A stretch of DNA of 64,000 bases from Nocardia fluminea (lineage in GTDB: Bacteria; Actinomycetota; Actinomycetes; Mycobacteriales; Mycobacteriaceae), in contig NZ_PJMW01000002.1 in NCBI RefSeq assembly GCF_002846365.1, forward strand, positions 3,038,001 to 3,102,000, written 5' to 3'. The notes below the pieces were generated by a model. The model was not told where the DNA came from. It did no database searches and saw only the letters and a list, made by a program, of their open reading frames with translations. A program made the translations under genes and the position numbers. Below are positions 9,136 through 17,399 of the stretch, piece by piece; positions within the stretch are counted from its first letter, which is position 1, and every line of letters starts with the position of its first letter.

Positions 9136-10070
9136 AAATCCAACACCGCGAGCCCGCCTGGGCCACTACCCACACATGGGACACCCCTGATTGGACGGTC
9201 GGCGAACTCGTCGCCGCCAAGGAGGGCCGCACCGTTTCGGTGGTGCTGCCCGCGCTGAACGAACAGGACACCGTCGCCGATGTCGTGGCCAGCATCCGGC
9301 CGCTGCTCGGCACGCTCGTCGACGAACTGATCGTGCTGGACTCCGGGTCCACCGACGCCACGGCCGAGCGCGCACGCGCGGCGGGCGCCGAGGTGGTCTC
9401 CCGCGAGGAAGCCGTTCCCGAACTCGACCCGGTCCCCGGCAAGGGTGAGGTGCTGTGGCGGTCGCTGGCGGCCACCACCGGCGACCTGATCGCGTTCGTC
9501 GACTCCGACCTGATCGACCCCGATCCCGACTTCGTGCCCAAGCTCCTCGGTCCTCTGCTGATGATGCCGGGCACCCACCTGTCCAAGGCCTACTACCGCC
9601 GCCCCCTGCGCCAGGGCGAGTCGGTCGACGCCAACGGCGGCGGCCGCGTCACCGAACTCGTCGCCCGGCCCCTGCTGGCCGCCCTTCGCCCCGAACTGGC
9701 CCAGGTCCTCCAGCCGCTCGGCGGCGAGTACGCGGGCACCCGGGAACTGCTCACGTCGGTTCCGTTCGCCCCCGGCTACGGTGTCGAGATCGGTCTGCTC
9801 CTCGACACCTACGACGCGATGGGCCTCGACGCCATCACCCAGGTGAACCTCGGCGTCCGCACCCACCGCAACCGCCCCCTCGCCGACCTCGGCGTCATGA
9901 GCCGCCAGATTCTCGGCACCGCGCTGCGCCGCAGCGGCGTGCCCGACTCCGGCGCCCCGCTCACCCAGTTCCCGTTGATCGAAGGCGAATTCATCGCCCA
10001 CACCACCACGGTCTCCCTCGAGGACCGGCCCCCGATGAAAACCCTTCGCCCCGAACAAGTCGCGGCGTAA
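9132..10070 (+). CDS. gpgS: Glucosyl-3-phosphoglycerate synthase
   Basis: Transfers glucose from an NDP-glucose to 3-phosphoglycerate, the first step towards glucosylglycerate and, in mycobacteria, methylglucose lipopolysaccharides. The 312-aa protein starts at the ATG at 9132 inside the folP2 stop (ATGA overlap). It is a GT-A fold retaining glycosyltransferase (GT81): nucleotide-sugar region VSVVLPALNEQDTV at 35-48, metal-binding DSD at 124-126, and a downstream GYGVEIGLLLDTY segment near 217. It closely resembles Rv1208 in content and context. A strong hairpin follows the stop codon, ending the operon that begins at 5017. Confidence 0.94.
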   Translation: MKIQHREPAWATTHTWDTPDWTVGELVAAKEGRTVSVVLPALNEQDTVADVVASIRPLLGTLVDELIVLDSGSTDATAERARAAGAEVVSREEAVPELDPVPGKGEVLWRSLAATTGDLIAFVDSDLIDPDPDFVPKLLGPLLMMPGTHLSKAYYRRPLRQGESVDANGGGRVTELVARPLLAALRPELAQVLQPLGGEYAGTRELLTSVPFAPGYGVEIGLLLDTYDAMGLDAITQVNLGVRTHRNRPLADLGVMSRQILGTALRRSGVPDSGAPLTQFPLIEGEFIAHTTTVSLEDRPPMKTLRPEQVAA

Positions 10071-10075
10071 TCGTC

Positions 10076-10123
10076 CACCTCGGGCGTCGCCTCGGTCGGT
10101 GGACCGGTGCGGCGCCCGAGGTG
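10076..10123. terminator. Bidirectional terminator between gpgS and the 10126 gene
   Basis: Perfect 11-bp arms CACCTCGGGCG (10076-10086) and CGCCCGAGGTG (10113-10123) enclose a 26-nt loop that can itself fold. The hairpin lies between two convergent stop codons (10070 and 10126), so it can serve both transcripts. Confidence 0.75.
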
Positions 10124-10125
10124 TG

Positions 10126-10572
10126 TCAGTCCCGCCGGCGCGCGGTGAGCGCGACCGCGACGGTCAGCAGCGCCAACAGGATCACCGCCAGCAGCACCTG
10201 CGGGTGCAGCCCGACGATCGTGGTGCCGGCGAACTCGGGATCGTGAATAGCGGTGCCGGGAAACACCAATGCCGCCAGCAGACCCAGCCACGGTGTGGCC
10301 AGGATCGCGCAGGCCGTCCACACGCGTGATCGAGTAGCACCGCCGCGCCGGAGCAGCACCGTCAACGCGAGCACGCCCAGCAGCATCGACATGGCGATGT
10401 ACTGGGCATCGTGGAATTTCGCGTGCGGCGGCCACGCGTCGTTGCGCAGGTGCTGCGCCGCCCCCGCCGGGATGACGAAATCCGCGAGCAGCGCGCCGAA
10501 CGCGGTGATGACCGCGACCAGTACAGCGAGAACTCTGGGAGCGGAGGGCGTTCTGGAGACAGTGGTCGTCAT
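10126..10572 (-). CDS. Small four-helix membrane protein, unknown function
   Basis: 148 aa from ATG 10572 (AAGGA lies about 10 nt upstream). Four membrane helices are apparent: near residues 12-32 (VLAVLVAVITAFGALLADF), 58-78, 86-106 and 122-142. Between helices 1 and 2 there is a conserved-looking polar loop, HLRNDAWPPHAKFHDAQY, with three His, a pattern seen in small actinobacterial proteins of the DUF6640/DoxX-like sort (uncertain assignment). The ATG comes 1 nt after the stop of the truncated tetR gene, the usual regulator-target arrangement. Function is unknown. Confidence 0.65.
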   Translation of the reverse strand: MTTTVSRTPSAPRVLAVLVAVITAFGALLADFVIPAGAAQHLRNDAWPPHAKFHDAQYIAMSMLLGVLALTVLLRRGGATRSRVWTACAILATPWLGLLAALVFPGTAIHDPEFAGTTIVGLHPQVLLAVILLALLTVAVALTARRRD

Positions 10573-10573
10573 G

Positions 10574-10990
10574 TCACGAGGTTCCTTGCTGACGTGGGTG
10601 TTTCGAGGAGTGGATGCGAAGGAAGTCGTCGAGGACCGCACGCACGTAGTCGAGGTCGAAGGTCCGGTTGGCGACCAGGCGCCGGAAGAACAGCGGACCG
10701 TGCAGCTGATCGATCGCGAGGTCTACATCGAGTTCGGCAGGCAGATCGCCACGCGCGACGGCCTCGGTCAAGGTCGTGCGCGCCGCCCGGGTGCCCGATC
10801 GGTACAGCGCCTCCTTGACCTCCGCGAATTTCGGGTCGACAGCGGCCCTTTCGATCATCACCCGCATGCCCTGCTCGGTCGCGGGTTCGTGCAGCATCGC
10901 GCGCGTGGCCGTCAGTTCGGTCAGTAGGTCGGCGCGCAGGTCCCCGGTCGAATGAACAGATGCCGGGTCGTTCGTACTTTCGAGCCGCGC
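10574..10990 (-). pseudogene. tetR remnant: ligand-binding domain without the HTH domain
   Basis: The frame after the xdhC-family stop codon (TAG at 10991-10993) is open to the TGA at 10574. It encodes about 138 codons whose central part (GDLRADLLTELTATRAMLHE... and ...VARGDLPAELDVDLAIDQL) reads as a TetR-family C-terminal dimerisation/ligand domain. The N-terminal helix-turn-helix half that should precede it is absent; the preceding DNA is the end of the neighbouring gene. The only ATG in frame is at 10897, giving 107 aa without DNA-binding ability. I infer a deletion that removed the 5' half of the gene. A short regulator-like protein made from 10897 cannot be excluded. Confidence 0.65.
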
Positions 10991-12070
10991 CTAGCCCGGT
11001 CGGCGATGGATGGGACCGTCGAGGTCCGCCAGCGGTTGGGCTGTGGCGCTTCCTCGGTCGGCGAGGATCTGGGCGAGGATGGAGACGGCGGTTTCCTCGG
11101 GGGTGACGGCGGCCAGGTCGAGGCCGAGAGGGCTTCGGACACGCGCTGTTTCAGCGGCGGAGAGGCCGGCTTCGCGGAGGCGGGCAATGCGTTGCGCGTG
11201 GGCCCGGCGCGAGCCCAGCGCGCCGATGAATCCGGCTTCCGGTAGGCGCAGCGCCGAAGCCAGCAGGGGCACATCGAATTTCGGGTCGTGGGTGAGCACG
11301 CAGACGACCGTGCGGTCGTCGATGCGTCCTGCTCGCTGTTCCGCCTCGAGATAGCGATGCGGCCAGTCGACGACTACCTCGTCGGCCGCCGGGAAACGGG
11401 CTGGGGTGGTGAAGGTTTCGCGGGCGTCGACGACGGTGACGTGGTAGCCGAGATTCGTCGCGGCGACGGTCAGCGCCCGGGTGTAGTCGTTGGCGCCGGC
11501 CAGGATCATGCGGGCGGGGGAGCGGAAGACCTGCACGAACGTGCGGGGGCGGTCGGCTTGGGCCGGTGTGCAGTCCTGGGCGCCGACGAGGCCGTTGTGG
11601 CCCGCGGTGAGCAGGGCGGCGGCATCGTGGTCGAGGCCGCGCCACGGCTGGGAATCGCCGGGATGCAGGATTTTTCGGTCGGGGATCGACTCGAGGGTGG
11701 TGGCGTAGGCGACCGGGCGGTGGGCTTCGAGTGCCGCGTGGAGGGCGCGGAGGTCGGGAAGATCGGTGTGGTCGAGGCGTTCGACGAAGACTTCGATCTC
11801 GCCACCGCACGGCAGGCCGACGGTCAGTTCATCGGCGGCGGCGAAGCGCTCCAGCGTGGCGTGGCCGTCGAGAAGGACCTGGTGGGCGGTGGTGAGCACC
11901 GCTGATTCGACGCAGCCGCCGGACAGTGAGCCGAGCACATGTCCCGCGCCGGTGACCACCATCGCGGCCCCGGTTTCGCGCGGCCCGGCACCGGACCGGT
12001 CGACGATCCTGGCCAGCGCCAGCGCCTGATCGGGGAGCAGTTCGAGCACCTGCCCGAGCAGATCACGCAT
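10991..12070 (-). CDS. XdhC/CoxI-family protein
   Basis: 359 aa. The N-terminal XdhC_CoxI domain contains the typical GPRETGAAMVVTGAGHVLGSLSGGCVE region at about residues 28-58 (shown here only in part: SLSGGCVES), with the conserved Cys used for molybdenum-cofactor sulfuration or insertion in xanthine dehydrogenase maturation. The C-terminal Rossmann domain includes MILAGANDYTRALTV and FIGALGSRRAHAQR. The known role of the family is loading molybdopterin cofactor into hydroxylases such as xanthine or CO dehydrogenase. No xdh or cox structural gene lies in this window, so the client is unknown. Its stop codon is in frame with the tetR remnant downstream. Confidence 0.88.
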   Translation of the reverse strand: MRDLLGQVLELLPDQALALARIVDRSGAGPRETGAAMVVTGAGHVLGSLSGGCVESAVLTTAHQVLLDGHATLERFAAADELTVGLPCGGEIEVFVERLDHTDLPDLRALHAALEAHRPVAYATTLESIPDRKILHPGDSQPWRGLDHDAAALLTAGHNGLVGAQDCTPAQADRPRTFVQVFRSPARMILAGANDYTRALTVAATNLGYHVTVVDARETFTTPARFPAADEVVVDWPHRYLEAEQRAGRIDDRTVVCVLTHDPKFDVPLLASALRLPEAGFIGALGSRRAHAQRIARLREAGLSAAETARVRSPLGLDLAAVTPEETAVSILAQILADRGSATAQPLADLDGPIHRRPG

Positions 12071-12171
12071 CGCGCACCGGCCTCTCCACGATCACCGTCC
12101 AGGCGTTGTGACCGTGCTGACCAGCGTAGCTATCTCCGGGCAGTCACGCGCGGCGAGCAGCCGGGGAGTCG

Positions 12172-12738
12172 TCAGTCGAGGATCTCGCGATGCTGGAGAC
12201 CGGCCGGCACGGCGCCGGCGTGGAAGAAGTCGCGGAAGATCTCCACCGCGTTGTCGGCCGTGAACACCTCTTCCGGGTAGACGTAGGTGTCCTCGTCGCC
12301 GTGCGGGAGGTAGACGGTCGGCAGGCCGAGCCGTCCGCCTGGTAGTCCGAGGGTGAAGCGGCGGGTGACGTGATCGACCGTCCTGCGCAGTTGCAGCGTC
12401 ATCGCGTCCGCCGAGCCGACGCAGCCGAGCGCGAGATCGCCGCGCGCCGAACTCACCGACGTGGTGACCTCGGTGGCGGGCACGGGTTCGGGCAGCACGG
12501 TGAGATCGAGCGCGTAGCGCTGATGGCCGTCCATCCGGCGCAGCGGCCGTAAGAAGCTGTCCACGTCCTCGTGCGGGCCGATGAAGACCTTCAGGCGGTC
12601 GCTGTAGGTCACACGATGGGTGGTGACGATGACGTCGCCGGCAGCCGGCTCCGCGTCGAAGGGCGGAACGGGCCGTGGGTGGCCTGCCGCGTGCACGGGC
12701 AGAACCCGGCATGCGCCGGCCTCGGGAGACGAGAACAT
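12172..12738 (-). CDS. Unknown protein of 188 aa
   Basis: Starts at ATG 12738. There is no signal peptide or membrane segment. The composition is mixed alpha/beta: TTHRVTYSDRLKVFIG (about residues 40-55), a Val/Thr-rich middle, and an acidic, aromatic C-terminus with LPHGDEDTYVYPEEVF and VEIFRDFFHAGAVPAG (about 145-180). I recognise no family. The codon pattern (GC-rich third positions) and lack of competing frames support coding. Upstream, 12764-12777 holds a TTACTCGC-type palindrome-like element, a weak match to the motif seen ahead of fadD15. The neighbours are the xdhC-family gene (100 bp downstream) and the HTH gene (117 bp upstream), all on the minus strand. Confidence 0.55.
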   Translation of the reverse strand: MFSSPEAGACRVLPVHAAGHPRPVPPFDAEPAAGDVIVTTHRVTYSDRLKVFIGPHEDVDSFLRPLRRMDGHQRYALDLTVLPEPVPATEVTTSVSSARGDLALGCVGSADAMTLQLRRTVDHVTRRFTLGLPGGRLGLPTVYLPHGDEDTYVYPEEVFTADNAVEIFRDFFHAGAVPAGLQHREILD

Positions 12739-12854
12739 CTGCTGCTCACCTACTCACACTCGGTTACTCGCTAGCAATCTAACCATCGCGGGCGACTTGT
12801 GATCCATAACAGTACAGTGATGCAGATCACCAAGTATGGCAAGTTTAGTTCAGA

Positions 12855-13712
12855 CTACGGACGAACCCGGGTCGTAGCCAACTTTGGGTCTGTTTCATGG
12901 CGGTATACCGGGGTGAGGAGATCTGCATCAACCGGTTCGCCGGTTGCGCGGTCGTACCGCACCGCGATGAGAACCGAGAACAAATGACTGCTCGCCCGCT
13001 CGTGCAGGGTCGCCAACCGAGTTGCCAGCAATCGGATCGCACCCAGCGAGCCGGGCGGATGCAATCCATCGATCAGCATGATGGAGCCGCGCCGGTCCGG
13101 CCGGGGCAATCGGGCCAGGTAGGCGATGTCGTGGGGCTCGGTGCCCCCGGGCCGGTACACGCGGCGCGCGGCCCTGTCCTCGATGCCTCGCCGGGTATCG
13201 CCCGCGCGGGTGACGGTGCGGCGCAGGCGGGGATCGGCCACCACGAGCTGGCGCAGGCTGGGCGAGAGCTCGGGGCCGCCCAGGATCACCAATCCGTCGC
13301 GATTGAGGTCGATCGGCCTGCCCGGCATGAACGTCTCGACGTTCGCGGCGAAGCCGAGTTGCCGCAGTAGCTCGGCCAGGCGCTGCGCGGCTTGCGGATC
13401 GGGCGCGCCGAGCAGCCTGCCGGAGCGCACCTCGGGGGCGAGCACGGTGAGTGTGCCGTGCCCGAAGAACAGCCCTTCGGGCACCGGGCCCTGGGTGCTC
13501 ACCTGATGGATGCGCGCACGCGACAGTCCGGCGGCGGCACCGATCCGGGCGAACGTCCAGCCGTCGGCATGGAGTTCTCGGATCACGGCTCGCCGGATCC
13601 TTGTTAGTTCGTTGATGGTCTGCTGTGCAGCCGCCACCCCGTCGGTGGCTGCTTTGAGTCTCTCGACCTTGTCTTCGATCGCGAAAACTCGTGCCACGTC
13701 ATCGGCCGACAT
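12855..13712 (-). CDS. HTH protein with uncharacterised C-terminal domain
   Basis: 285 aa from ATG 13712. Residues about 20-72 form a coiled N-terminal helix followed by a sigma-70 region-4-like helix-turn-helix (IRELHADGWTFARIGAAAGLSRARIHQV). Residues 85-285 form an alpha/beta domain with a VILGGPELSPSL motif near 142-153, a HDIAYLARLPRP segment near 193, and IMLIDGLHPPGSLGAIRLL near 210. The spacing of a GGP motif, a P-rich strand and a later G-x-G/S loop resembles a nucleotide- or small-molecule-sensing Rossmann-like fold found in some Streptomyces regulators, but I cannot name it. No transmembrane segment is present. A good promoter lies so close to the ATG that the mRNA should be leaderless. 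Confidence 0.75.
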   Translation of the reverse strand: MSADDVARVFAIEDKVERLKAATDGVAAAQQTINELTRIRRAVIRELHADGWTFARIGAAAGLSRARIHQVSTQGPVPEGLFFGHGTLTVLAPEVRSGRLLGAPDPQAAQRLAELLRQLGFAANVETFMPGRPIDLNRDGLVILGGPELSPSLRQLVVADPRLRRTVTRAGDTRRGIEDRAARRVYRPGGTEPHDIAYLARLPRPDRRGSIMLIDGLHPPGSLGAIRLLATRLATLHERASSHLFSVLIAVRYDRATGEPVDADLLTPVYRHETDPKLATTRVRP

Positions 13713-13718
13713 GTGCGA

Positions 13719-13748
13719 AGTCTAGACAGCTCGACAGCGTTGTGTGTC
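13719..13748 (-). promoter_or_regulatory. Housekeeping promoter giving a leaderless mRNA
   Basis: Read on the minus strand: -35 TAGACA (13743-13748, five of six to TTGACA), 18-bp spacer, -10 TAGACT (13719-13724), then 6 nt to the ATG at 13712. That spacing puts transcription start at or next to the start codon. No ribosome-binding sequence is present, which agrees. Confidence 0.65.
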
Positions 13749-13903
13749 TATATCGGTTGACATCGAACTGTCTTGTGAGACAACGGTCTCGGGCGCGGAT
13801 TGTCGGCAAATCACAGATGGGCGAGGTCGCCGCCGCAGTGCTCGTGCAGCGCGACTTCGCAGCAAATGCCGACCGTGCGGTGTGTTCCCTGGTCCAGGTC
13901 GTG

Positions 13904-14323
13904 CTAGGTCGCGTCGTAGTCGACCGGCGGGCGCTCGTTGTGCTCCAGCGACTTCTGCGGCTCGGGCTTCGACGGGGTGCCGGGCATGCCGCTGCTCGTG
14001 CCGAACAGTTGCTTCTTGTCGGGCACCGCGCTCTCCAGATCGCGCAGCACCGAATCGTCACCGCCCAGCAGGTGCTTGGTGACCACGGCCCGCGGACTCA
14101 TCCCGCGCAGCTCGTTCAGCTCGGCGAGCGGCTTGCGCAGGTCATCGAACTCCGGCCCGAGTTCCTGCTTCAGTTGCGAGGTGGCACCGCTGGCGTAGTC
14201 GCGCGCTTGGCGCAACGCGCCGGTGGTCCAGCGGACGGCACCGGGCAATCGCTCCGGGCCGAGGATCACGAGGGCGGCGACGAGCAGGATCATCATCTCG
14301 CTCCACCCGATGTTGCTGAACAC
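13904..14323 (-). CDS. tatB: Twin-arginine translocase subunit TatB
   Basis: 139 aa. The protein has the TatA/TatB layout: a short N-terminus, a membrane helix at about residues 8-25 ([18 protein letters not shown]) ending in the conserved Gly-Pro hinge, an amphipathic helix ([17 protein letters not shown]), and a charged cytoplasmic tail. The Glu near residue 9 (SEMMILL) and length fit TatB better than TatA. It would form the substrate-receptor complex with TatC in the cytoplasmic membrane. It is the last gene of the sigE-rseA-htrA-tatB cluster, 33 nt after htrA, the same order as Rv1221-Rv1224. Confidence 0.93.
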   Translation of the reverse strand: MFSNIGWSEMMILLVAALVILGPERLPGAVRWTTGALRQARDYASGATSQLKQELGPEFDDLRKPLAELNELRGMSPRAVVTKHLLGGDDSVLRDLESAVPDKKQLFGTSSGMPGTPSKPEPQKSLEHNERPPVDYDAT

Positions 14324-14356
14324 GAATCCAGGTTACCCGTCGCGCGGCGCCGGAGC

Positions 14357-15919
14357 TCAGTCGGATTCGAGGGTGACCGGCACGTCCACTTGCCTGCCAT
14401 CACGGATCAACTGCACGTTCACCGTGTCGCCGATCTTGTGCTGCTGCACGGCGACCACCAGTTCGTCGGGCCCGGTGACCTCGCGGTCGCCGATCCGCAC
14501 CACCACGTCGCCCTCGACGATGCCCGCCTTGTCGGCGGGACTGCCCGGCGCCACATCGGCGACCGCGGCACCGCTCATCACCTCGTTGGCGACTGTCTTG
14601 GTGCGCGCGCTCAGGCCGATCACCGGGTGGTGCATCTGGCCGTCGCGGATCAGGGTCTGGGTGACCGTGGTCATCACGTCGACGGGAATGGCGAAGCCCA
14701 GGCCCACCGAACCGCCGGTCTCGCTGCGGATGGCGGTGTTGATGCCGACCACGCGACCCTGCATGTCGACCAGCGCGCCACCGGAGTTACCCGGGTTGAT
14801 CGCGGCATCGGTCTGGACGGCGTCGATCACCGCGTTGGTGTCACTGCCCTCGCCCGCGAGCTTCACGGGACGGTGCAGGGCGCTGACGATGCCGGACGTG
14901 ACGGTCTTGCTCAGGCCGAGCGGTGAACCCACCGCCAGTACGTCGTCACCGACCTGCACGTCGGCGGACTTGCCGAGATTGGCCACGGTCAGGTTCTTCG
15001 CCTCGACCTTGAGGACGGCGAGGTCGGTCTTGGGATCGCGCCCGACGATCTGGGCGGGCACCCGGGTGCCGTCGGAGAACTGCACCTGGATGGCCGCCCG
15101 GTTCGACTTGTCGGTCGCGGCCATCGAGATCACGTGATTGTTCGTGACGACGTATCCGCCGCCGTCGATCACCACGCCCGAGCCGGTCGCGCCGTTGTCG
15201 CCGACGGTCACCCGGATCGACACCACCGACGGCAGCACGGCATTGGCGACGGCGGCGATCTGACTGTGCGGAGTCTCGACCCCCGCGCTCTGATCGAGGG
15301 TCACCTTGCGCGAGGTGAGCGTGGACGCGGTCTCGGCGGTCACGCGGCCGACGAGCCCGCCCACCACGGCGATGCCGAGCGCCAGCGCGGCCAGGATCGC
15401 GAGCGCCTTGGGCGCCACCCGGGAACCGAACAGCACTTCGCGCGCGCTCAGCTTGTCCGCGACAGGCAGCCGGGCGGGCGGGGGAGTGTCGACGGCGGGC
15501 GAACCGAGCCGGGCCGCGGCGTCGGGATCACGCCACGGGTCCACCGGACCCGCGATGACGGTTTTCGGCTCGTTGGCGCCGGGTTCGCGCTGCAGCAGCT
15601 CCGAGGAGCCCTCGGGGCGGGCGAACGCCTCGGCGAGCACGCCGTCCGGCGGCCGCGCGACGATTCCCGCGTCGGCCCCATGACCGGTCACGCGCTGCGG
15701 GTCGTGCGGGGCGAACGAACCGGCTTGACCGTTCGGGCGGCGGAACGCGCGCGCGGTGTGGCTGTCGATGTGGGGCCGGTAGACCGGACGCGGCCCGAGG
15801 CTCGGTGCGTCGGAGGGGCGCAGGGTGCCCCGCGCGTCCGTGCGGGCATCCGCCTCGAGTGATTCAGCCCCCGAATCCGAGTGGTCGGCCGATCCGGAAT
15901 TCGTCGATTCGCCTGTCAC
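14357..15919 (-). CDS. htrA: Membrane-anchored HtrA-family serine protease
   Basis: 520 aa from GTG 15919. A long disordered cytoplasmic N-terminus (residues 1-165, Pro/Arg/Asp rich) precedes one membrane helix at 171-191 (ALAILAALALGIAVVGGLVG). The extracytoplasmic trypsin-like domain carries the catalytic triad His262 (VTNNHV), Asp299 (DPKTDLAVL) and Ser379 (NPGNSGG). One PDZ domain follows at about 430-512 (GSPADKAGIVEGDVVV). It matches mycobacterial HtrA (Rv1223), a protease acting in envelope stress. It begins 10 nt after rseA, so the anti-sigma factor and the protease are co-transcribed. Confidence 0.95.
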   Translation of the reverse strand: MTGESTNSGSADHSDSGAESLEADARTDARGTLRPSDAPSLGPRPVYRPHIDSHTARAFRRPNGQAGSFAPHDPQRVTGHGADAGIVARPPDGVLAEAFARPEGSSELLQREPGANEPKTVIAGPVDPWRDPDAAARLGSPAVDTPPPARLPVADKLSAREVLFGSRVAPKALAILAALALGIAVVGGLVGRVTAETASTLTSRKVTLDQSAGVETPHSQIAAVANAVLPSVVSIRVTVGDNGATGSGVVIDGGGYVVTNNHVISMAATDKSNRAAIQVQFSDGTRVPAQIVGRDPKTDLAVLKVEAKNLTVANLGKSADVQVGDDVLAVGSPLGLSKTVTSGIVSALHRPVKLAGEGSDTNAVIDAVQTDAAINPGNSGGALVDMQGRVVGINTAIRSETGGSVGLGFAIPVDVMTTVTQTLIRDGQMHHPVIGLSARTKTVANEVMSGAAVADVAPGSPADKAGIVEGDVVVRIGDREVTGPDELVVAVQQHKIGDTVNVQLIRDGRQVDVPVTLESD

Positions 15920-15929
15920 GTCGCAGACT

Positions 15930-16298
15930 CTACTTGCGCCGCCACGTTGTCCACCGGGTCGCGGTGAAGGAATCTGTGATGAATCCGAGAAATGCCTCGT
16001 TACGGCGTTGCGGTTCGGGCGCGTTGCCGGGGAGATCGGCCAGCGGGATACGCGAGAGACTGTCGTGCAGGCTGCGCGGAACAGCGACCTCGGCGGCGCG
16101 GCGCAGGGCGATCCGCGCCTGCTGCTGGGCGTCGACCTCGGCGGCGCATTCGGGGCAGACCGAAAGATGCTGGGCGGCGCGCAGATACGCGTTCATGCGT
16201 AGTTCGCCGTCGACGAAGGCCGCGACAGCCTCGCTGGCCAAGTGCTCGGTGGGCTGAAAGCGCGGGGGGCGACCTGCGGCACTGGGGTCCACACTCAT
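15930..16298 (-). CDS. rseA: Zinc-associated anti-sigma factor RseA
   Basis: 122 aa using ATG 16298 (MSVDPSAAGR); the frame runs further upstream to 16364, but that part is not conserved in character. The ZAS signature, His-x3-Cys-x2-Cys, is clear in AQHLSVCPECAAEV at about residues 52-65. The N-terminal half would bind SigE; the C-terminus is basic (TATRWTTWRRK). The protein has no membrane helix, as in mycobacterial RseA (Rv1222), which is controlled by redox state and by phosphorylation-dependent ClpC1P2 degradation. It is 62 nt downstream of sigE and 10 nt upstream of htrA. Confidence 0.92.
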   Translation of the reverse strand: MSVDPSAAGRPPRFQPTEHLASEAVAAFVDGELRMNAYLRAAQHLSVCPECAAEVDAQQQARIALRRAAEVAVPRSLHDSLSRIPLADLPGNAPEPQRRNEAFLGFITDSFTATRWTTWRRK

Positions 16299-16360
16299 GC
16301 GGAGTTCTTCCTTCCGACCGACATCACCTGAGCCACCGGGGTGACGTCGCACAACACCTG

Positions 16361-17023
16361 TCACACCGATGGGGCTTCAGCGGAGTACCGCTGCTCACTT
16401 CCATTATGCGCAAGGTACTCGCGCAGTGCCTGACGCCCACGATGAATCCGGCTGCGCACGGTACCCAGTTTCACACCGAGCGTGGCGCCGATCTCCTCGT
16501 AGGACAGTCCCTCGATGTCACACAGAACCACGGCGGCACGGAACTCCGGTGCCAGCGAGTCGAGTGCTTTCTGCAGGTCGGGGTCGAGACGCGAGTCGTG
16601 GTAGGCGTCCTCGGGAGTGGGTCCTTCGGCGGGCACCCGGTCGTAGTCCTCGGGCAGCGCTTCCATGCGGATGCGATTGCGGCGGCGGACCATGTCGAGG
16701 AACAGGTTGGTGGTGATGCGGTGCAGCCAGCCCTCGAAGGTGCCGGGCTGGTAGTTCTGCAGCGAACGGAAGACCCGGATGAAGGTGTCCTGCGTGAGGT
16801 CCTCGGCATCCTGGGCGTCGCCGGAGAGGCGGTAGGCCAGGCGATAGACCCGGTCGGCGTGTTCGCGGACGAGTTCGTCCCAGGACGGCATGGCGGCGCG
16901 ATCGCCGGTCGCGTCGAAAGCGGCGGTGCCGGTGAGTTCGGCGTCGAGTTGTTCGGCCTCTGCCGCGATGAGCTCAGCGGGCAGAGTCTGGTCGGTGGCG
17001 TCTTGACGCGCCGTGTCTACCAT
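16361..17023 (-). CDS. sigE: ECF sigma factor SigE
   Basis: 220 aa from ATG 17023. An AGGAGG sequence lies 12 nt upstream, and an in-frame GTG further up (17059) would add 12 residues; mycobacterial sigE also uses more than one start. Region 2 ([17 protein letters not shown] and [20 protein letters not shown]) spans about residues 80-125, and region 4 ([20 protein letters not shown]) spans about 180-205. It directs RNA polymerase to envelope- and oxidative-stress promoters. The N-terminal 55-residue acidic extension is typical of mycolata SigE. It heads the sigE-rseA-htrA-tatB cluster and is divergent from the O-methyltransferase. A SigR/SigH-type promoter lies about 80 nt upstream. Confidence 0.95.
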   Translation of the reverse strand: MVDTARQDATDQTLPAELIAAEAEQLDAELTGTAAFDATGDRAAMPSWDELVREHADRVYRLAYRLSGDAQDAEDLTQDTFIRVFRSLQNYQPGTFEGWLHRITTNLFLDMVRRRNRIRMEALPEDYDRVPAEGPTPEDAYHDSRLDPDLQKALDSLAPEFRAAVVLCDIEGLSYEEIGATLGVKLGTVRSRIHRGRQALREYLAHNGSEQRYSAEAPSV

Positions 17024-17104
17024 CGGGATGGGACACCTCCTACTCGGGACCGCTGGCACGAAACCTCGCTGGTCCGGGTCAGCGAACCTTGCTTATCGAC
17101 AATC

Positions 17105-17130
17105 AACCAGCAACTGTCTGCGGTTGTTCC
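17105..17130 (-). promoter_or_regulatory. SigR/SigH-type promoter ahead of sigE
   Basis: On the minus strand, GGAAC (17126-17130), an exact 18-nt spacer, then GTT (17105-17107). This fits the GGAAY-N18-GTT promoter class of SigR/SigH oxidative-stress sigma factors, and sigE of M. tuberculosis is known to have a SigH-dependent promoter. The predicted transcript has a leader of about 75 nt. Confidence 0.6.
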
Positions 17131-17399
17131 CGAGCCTCGTGCCCGCCGCGATCGGCTGGCCTTGCGTAGGGCAACTATTTCCTGCCCTGATATGGGTCAG
17201 GTGTGGAGATCCTGAGTGTGACCTGAGAATTCCGGTCGGACTCGACCCTAGTCCGGCCGGCAACGGAGAACCAGCAGTTAGAGGCCTGTTGTGACCGATC
17301 CGCAAACATCGGGCAATTGTTCGGGATCTGTGCGACACAGTGCCGGATCCGTCCCTTTGCTGGATACACAGACCCCTCCCGTGGCCTAGCCTCATACCT

